Source of the DNA: JBBIIC01 sp037446725
GTDB lineage: Bacteria > Actinomycetota > Coriobacteriia > Anaerosomatales > SLCP01
Assembly (NCBI GenBank): GCA_037446725.1
Contig: JBBIIC010000020.1
Coordinates: 1-40,851 of the forward strand
Length of the DNA: 40,851 bases
Direction: 5' to 3'
Shown here piece after piece: positions 39,238-40,851 of the stretch. The notes under the pieces are model-generated. The model was not told the DNA's origin, ran no database searches, and saw only the letters and a program-made list of their open reading frames with translations. Numbering within the stretch: the first letter of the stretch is position 1; every line of letters starts with the position of its first letter. Position numbers and translations under genes: made by a program.

Positions 39238-40712
39238 ACGTCGCGCTGCGGCCGCTTCGCGAAGAAGACCTGCGTGCGGTGCTCGAGATCGAGCAGGGGT
39301 GCTTCCCCGACCCGTGGTCGCCCGGCATGTTCGCGGCGGAGCTCTCGCGTTCCGATCGCATCTGGCGCGTGGCCGAGACCGCCGGCGGGACGCTGGTCGG
39401 CTACGGGGGCGTGATGGTGGTCGGCGACGAAGCGCACCTGATGAACCTCGCGGTGGCGCCCTCCGAGCGTCGGCGGGGTATCGCTCGCATGCTCTACGAC
39501 GACCTCGTCGCGCGTGCGGCCCGCGCGGGGGCGCGCAGGATAACGCTCGAGGTGCGTGAGGACAATGAGGTCGCGCTCGCGTTCTACCGGGCCGCCGGTC
39601 TCGCGGCCGAGGGCGTTCGTATAGGCTACTACCCGCAGGGCCAGGACGCGCTCATCATGTGGGGCGACCTGCCTTCGGCGTCGCGCTCGCTCCCCGTGTA
39701 CGGGAGCGAGCTCGTGCTCGCCATCGAGACCTCGTGCGACGAGACCGCGGCGGCTGTGATGCGCGGCGGCACCGAGGTACTCTCGAGCGTAGTCGCGAGC
39801 CAGGTGGACTTCCACGCGCGCTTCGGCGGCGTCGTCCCCGAGATCGCCTCGCGCAAGCACACCGAGGCCATCGTCGGCGTTGTGACCGAGGCGCTCGCCC
39901 GGGCCGACACCTCGCTCGGGCACCTCGACGCCATCGCGGTGACGCACGGTCCGGGCCTCGTCGGGGCGCTGGTCGTCGGTCTCGCCTACGCGAAGGGGCT
40001 GGCCTTCGCCACAGGGCTGCCGCTCGTGGGCGTGAATCACCTCGAGGGGCACATCTTCGCGAACCTGCTCGCCGAGCCCGGACTCGAGCCGCCGCTGATC
40101 GCTCTCGTGGTCTCGGGCGGTCACACCTCGCTCGTCCACGTGCCGGAGTGGGGCGTCTACGAGACCCTCGGCGAGACGCTCGACGACGCCGCCGGCGAAG
40201 CGTTCGACAAGGTCGCCAAGGTGCTCGGTCTCGGATACCCGGGCGGTCCGGTCCTGTCTAAGCTCGCCGTCGATGGCGACCCGGCCGCGATCGACTTCCC
40301 GCGCGCGATGATGCGGTCGGGTGACTACCGCTTCTCGCTGTCGGGCCTGAAGACCGCGGTCATCAACCGTATCCGCCACGAGCGCGAGGCGGGCCGCGAG
40401 ATCGACCTTCCCGACCTCGCCGCGTCGTTCCAGGCCGCGATCGTCGACGTCCAGGTGGCCAAGACCGTCCGTGCCGCGCAGGAGTACGGCGTGCGCACGG
40501 TCTGCCTTGCGGGCGGAGTCGCCGCGAATCCGTCCCTGCGCGAGTCGTTGCGCTCGGCACTGGCCGAGCGCGAGGTCGATCTCGTCGTCCCGGCGTTCGG
40601 ACTGTGCACGGACAACGCGGCCATGATCGCGGCCGCAGGCACCTGGCGACTGCGCAGGGGTGACCTGCTCGGCCTCGACGCGGAGGCCGTCGCGGACCTG
40701 CGCCTCGGCTGA
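39234..40712 (+). CDS. tsaD: RimI-TsaD fusion: N-acetyltransferase plus t6A synthase catalytic subunit
   Basis: The 492-residue product joins two enzymes. Residues 1-148 are a GNAT acetyltransferase of the RimI type, with AVAPSERRRGIA (acetyl-CoA motif, R79 and G82) and N111 to FYRAAGL. Residues 159-492 form TsaD: VLAIETSCDETAAAVM, THGPGLVGALVVGL, metal ligands H269 and H273 in NHLEGH, VVSGGHTSL, YPGGP, LSGLKTAV and LAGGVAANPSLR. RimI acetylates the N-terminus of S18. In most genomes rimI is separate between tsaB and tsaD; here no stop or frame shift breaks the junction near residues 146-158. GTG start 39234 overlaps tsaB. Confidence 0.95.
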   Translation: MNVALRPLREEDLRAVLEIEQGCFPDPWSPGMFAAELSRSDRIWRVAETAGGTLVGYGGVMVVGDEAHLMNLAVAPSERRRGIARMLYDDLVARAARAGARRITLEVREDNEVALAFYRAAGLAAEGVRIGYYPQGQDALIMWGDLPSASRSLPVYGSELVLAIETSCDETAAAVMRGGTEVLSSVVASQVDFHARFGGVVPEIASRKHTEAIVGVVTEALARADTSLGHLDAIAVTHGPGLVGALVVGLAYAKGLAFATGLPLVGVNHLEGHIFANLLAEPGLEPPLIALVVSGGHTSLVHVPEWGVYETLGETLDDAAGEAFDKVAKVLGLGYPGGPVLSKLAVDGDPAAIDFPRAMMRSGDYRFSLSGLKTAVINRIRHEREAGREIDLPDLAASFQAAIVDVQVAKTVRAAQEYGVRTVCLAGGVAANPSLRESLRSALAEREVDLVVPAFGLCTDNAAMIAAAGTWRLRRGDLLGLDAEAVADLRLG

Positions 40713-40753
40713 GCGTCGTCGGACGCCGACACCGTGATGTGAGTCGAGTACAC

Positions 40754-40791
40754 TCAACCCCGCTTGCGAAATACCTGTTGAACGGGGTTGA
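40754..40791. repeat. 9-bp inverted repeat overlapping the -35 of the CIRCE promoter
   Basis: TCAACCCCG (40754-40762) and CGGGGTTGA (40783-40791) are perfect inverted arms separated by 20 bases. The right arm overlaps the -35 box TTGAAA. As RNA it could be a weak terminator after tsaD, 42 bases beyond its stop; as DNA it could be an operator for a second regulator. No family was recognised. Confidence 0.5.
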
Positions 40792-40816
40792 AATGTGCTC
40801 TCGCGAATACTAGAAT
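40788..40816 (+). promoter_or_regulatory. SigA-type promoter, probably groES/groEL
   Basis: TTGAAA (40788-40793) and TAGAAT (40811-40816) have an ideal 17-base spacer. Transcription would begin near 40823, directly in front of the CIRCE element. The coding gene lies beyond the window. Confidence 0.8.
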
Positions 40817-40825
40817 CCGTACGTG

Positions 40826-40851
40826 CTGGCACTCGGCACTTCAGAGTGCTA
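40826..40851. promoter_or_regulatory. CIRCE operator (HrcA binding site), cut at right edge
   Basis: CTGGCACTC (40826-40834), a nine-base spacer, and GAGTGCTA (40844-40851, with the last base beyond the edge) match the CIRCE consensus TTAGCACTC-N9-GAGTGCTAA with two mismatches in the left arm. HrcA represses heat-shock genes here, most often groES-groEL. Confidence 0.9.

Noticed and set aside
39640..39720. Possible missed stop or frameshift splitting rimI and tsaD
   Set aside because: The frame is open and the linker codons have the same base bias as neighbours. No separate ribosome site and start codon for tsaD stands out, so a true fusion is the simpler reading.
39126..40832. A 568-codon minus-strand frame opposite rimI-tsaD
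   Set aside because: Antisense shadow; it even runs across the CIRCE promoter region, and the sense protein has all family motifs.
1..40851. Search by eye for insertion sequences, CRISPR repeats, tRNA genes and phage genes
   Set aside because: No transposase-like product, regularly spaced repeats, tRNA cloverleaf or phage protein was seen; the window is conserved core genome.

Overview
This window is 40.9 kb of GC-rich bacterial DNA that is almost entirely coding on the + strand. It holds one continuous housekeeping block: the S10, spc and alpha ribosomal-protein clusters, an ECF transporter energising module, rplM-rpsI, a glucosamine/cell-wall precursor cluster, a complete A/V-type ATPase operon, and the TsaE/TsaB/TsaD tRNA-modification genes. 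The right edge cuts through a CIRCE-controlled heat-shock promoter. The order ecfA1-ecfA2-ecfT-truA-rplM-rpsI after rplQ is Firmicutes-like. Combined with high GC, frequent GTG starts, a V-type ATPase and a glmS ribozyme, it suggests an anaerobic Actinomycetota of the class Coriobacteriia (OPB41/Anaerosomatales-like). That placement is inference; no rRNA gene is present.

Layout. 1-12438: end of tuf, then rpsJ-rplC-rplD-rplW-rplB-rpsS-rplV-rpsC-rplP-rpmC-rpsQ-rplN-rplX-rplE-rpsZ-rpsH-rplF-rplR-rpsE-rpmD-rplO-secY-adk-map. 12447-15763: a good promoter, then infA-rpmJ-rpsM-rpsK-rpsD-rpoA-rplQ, closed by a hairpin. 15882-19122: ecfA1-ecfA2-ecfT-truA, tightly overlapped. 19173-20168: a near-consensus promoter, rplM-rpsI and a terminator. 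20184-27465: glmM, a self-cleaving glmS ribozyme, glmS, acpS, nnr (NAD(P)HX repair), a CBS-pair protein and alr. 27595-36254: A/V-type ATPase genes H-I-K-E-C-F-A-B-D, closed by a very strong hairpin. 36363-36704: the only minus-strand gene, an unrecognised 113-aa protein. 36800-40712: nitroreductase, family-4 uracil-DNA glycosylase, tsaE, tsaB and a rimI-tsaD fusion. 40754-40851: inverted repeat, SigA-type promoter and CIRCE, so groES/groEL or another HrcA target should lie just outside the window.

How the genes fit together. The left third builds the ribosome, the RNA polymerase alpha subunit and the Sec channel. GlmM and GlmS make glucosamine phosphates for peptidoglycan, with glmS expected to be switched off by GlcN6P-triggered ribozyme cleavage; Alr supplies D-alanine and AcpS activates acyl carrier protein. 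The rotary ATPase couples ATP to ion movement, and its K subunit lacks the usual Na+-ligand pattern. TsaE, TsaB and the TsaD half of the fusion make the t6A37 modification of ANN-decoding tRNAs.

I found no mobile element, CRISPR array, tRNA or clearly new multi-gene system. The most notable items are the glmS ribozyme in a high-GC actinobacterial-looking genome, the RimI-TsaD fusion, a recurring set of perfect GC-rich hairpins without U-tracts at gene junctions of the ribosomal superoperon, and an extra inverted repeat overlapping the -35 box of the CIRCE promoter. No function could be assigned to the minus-strand gene. The only gene-free stretch above 300 bases is 21522-21905, which holds the glmS promoter and ribozyme.
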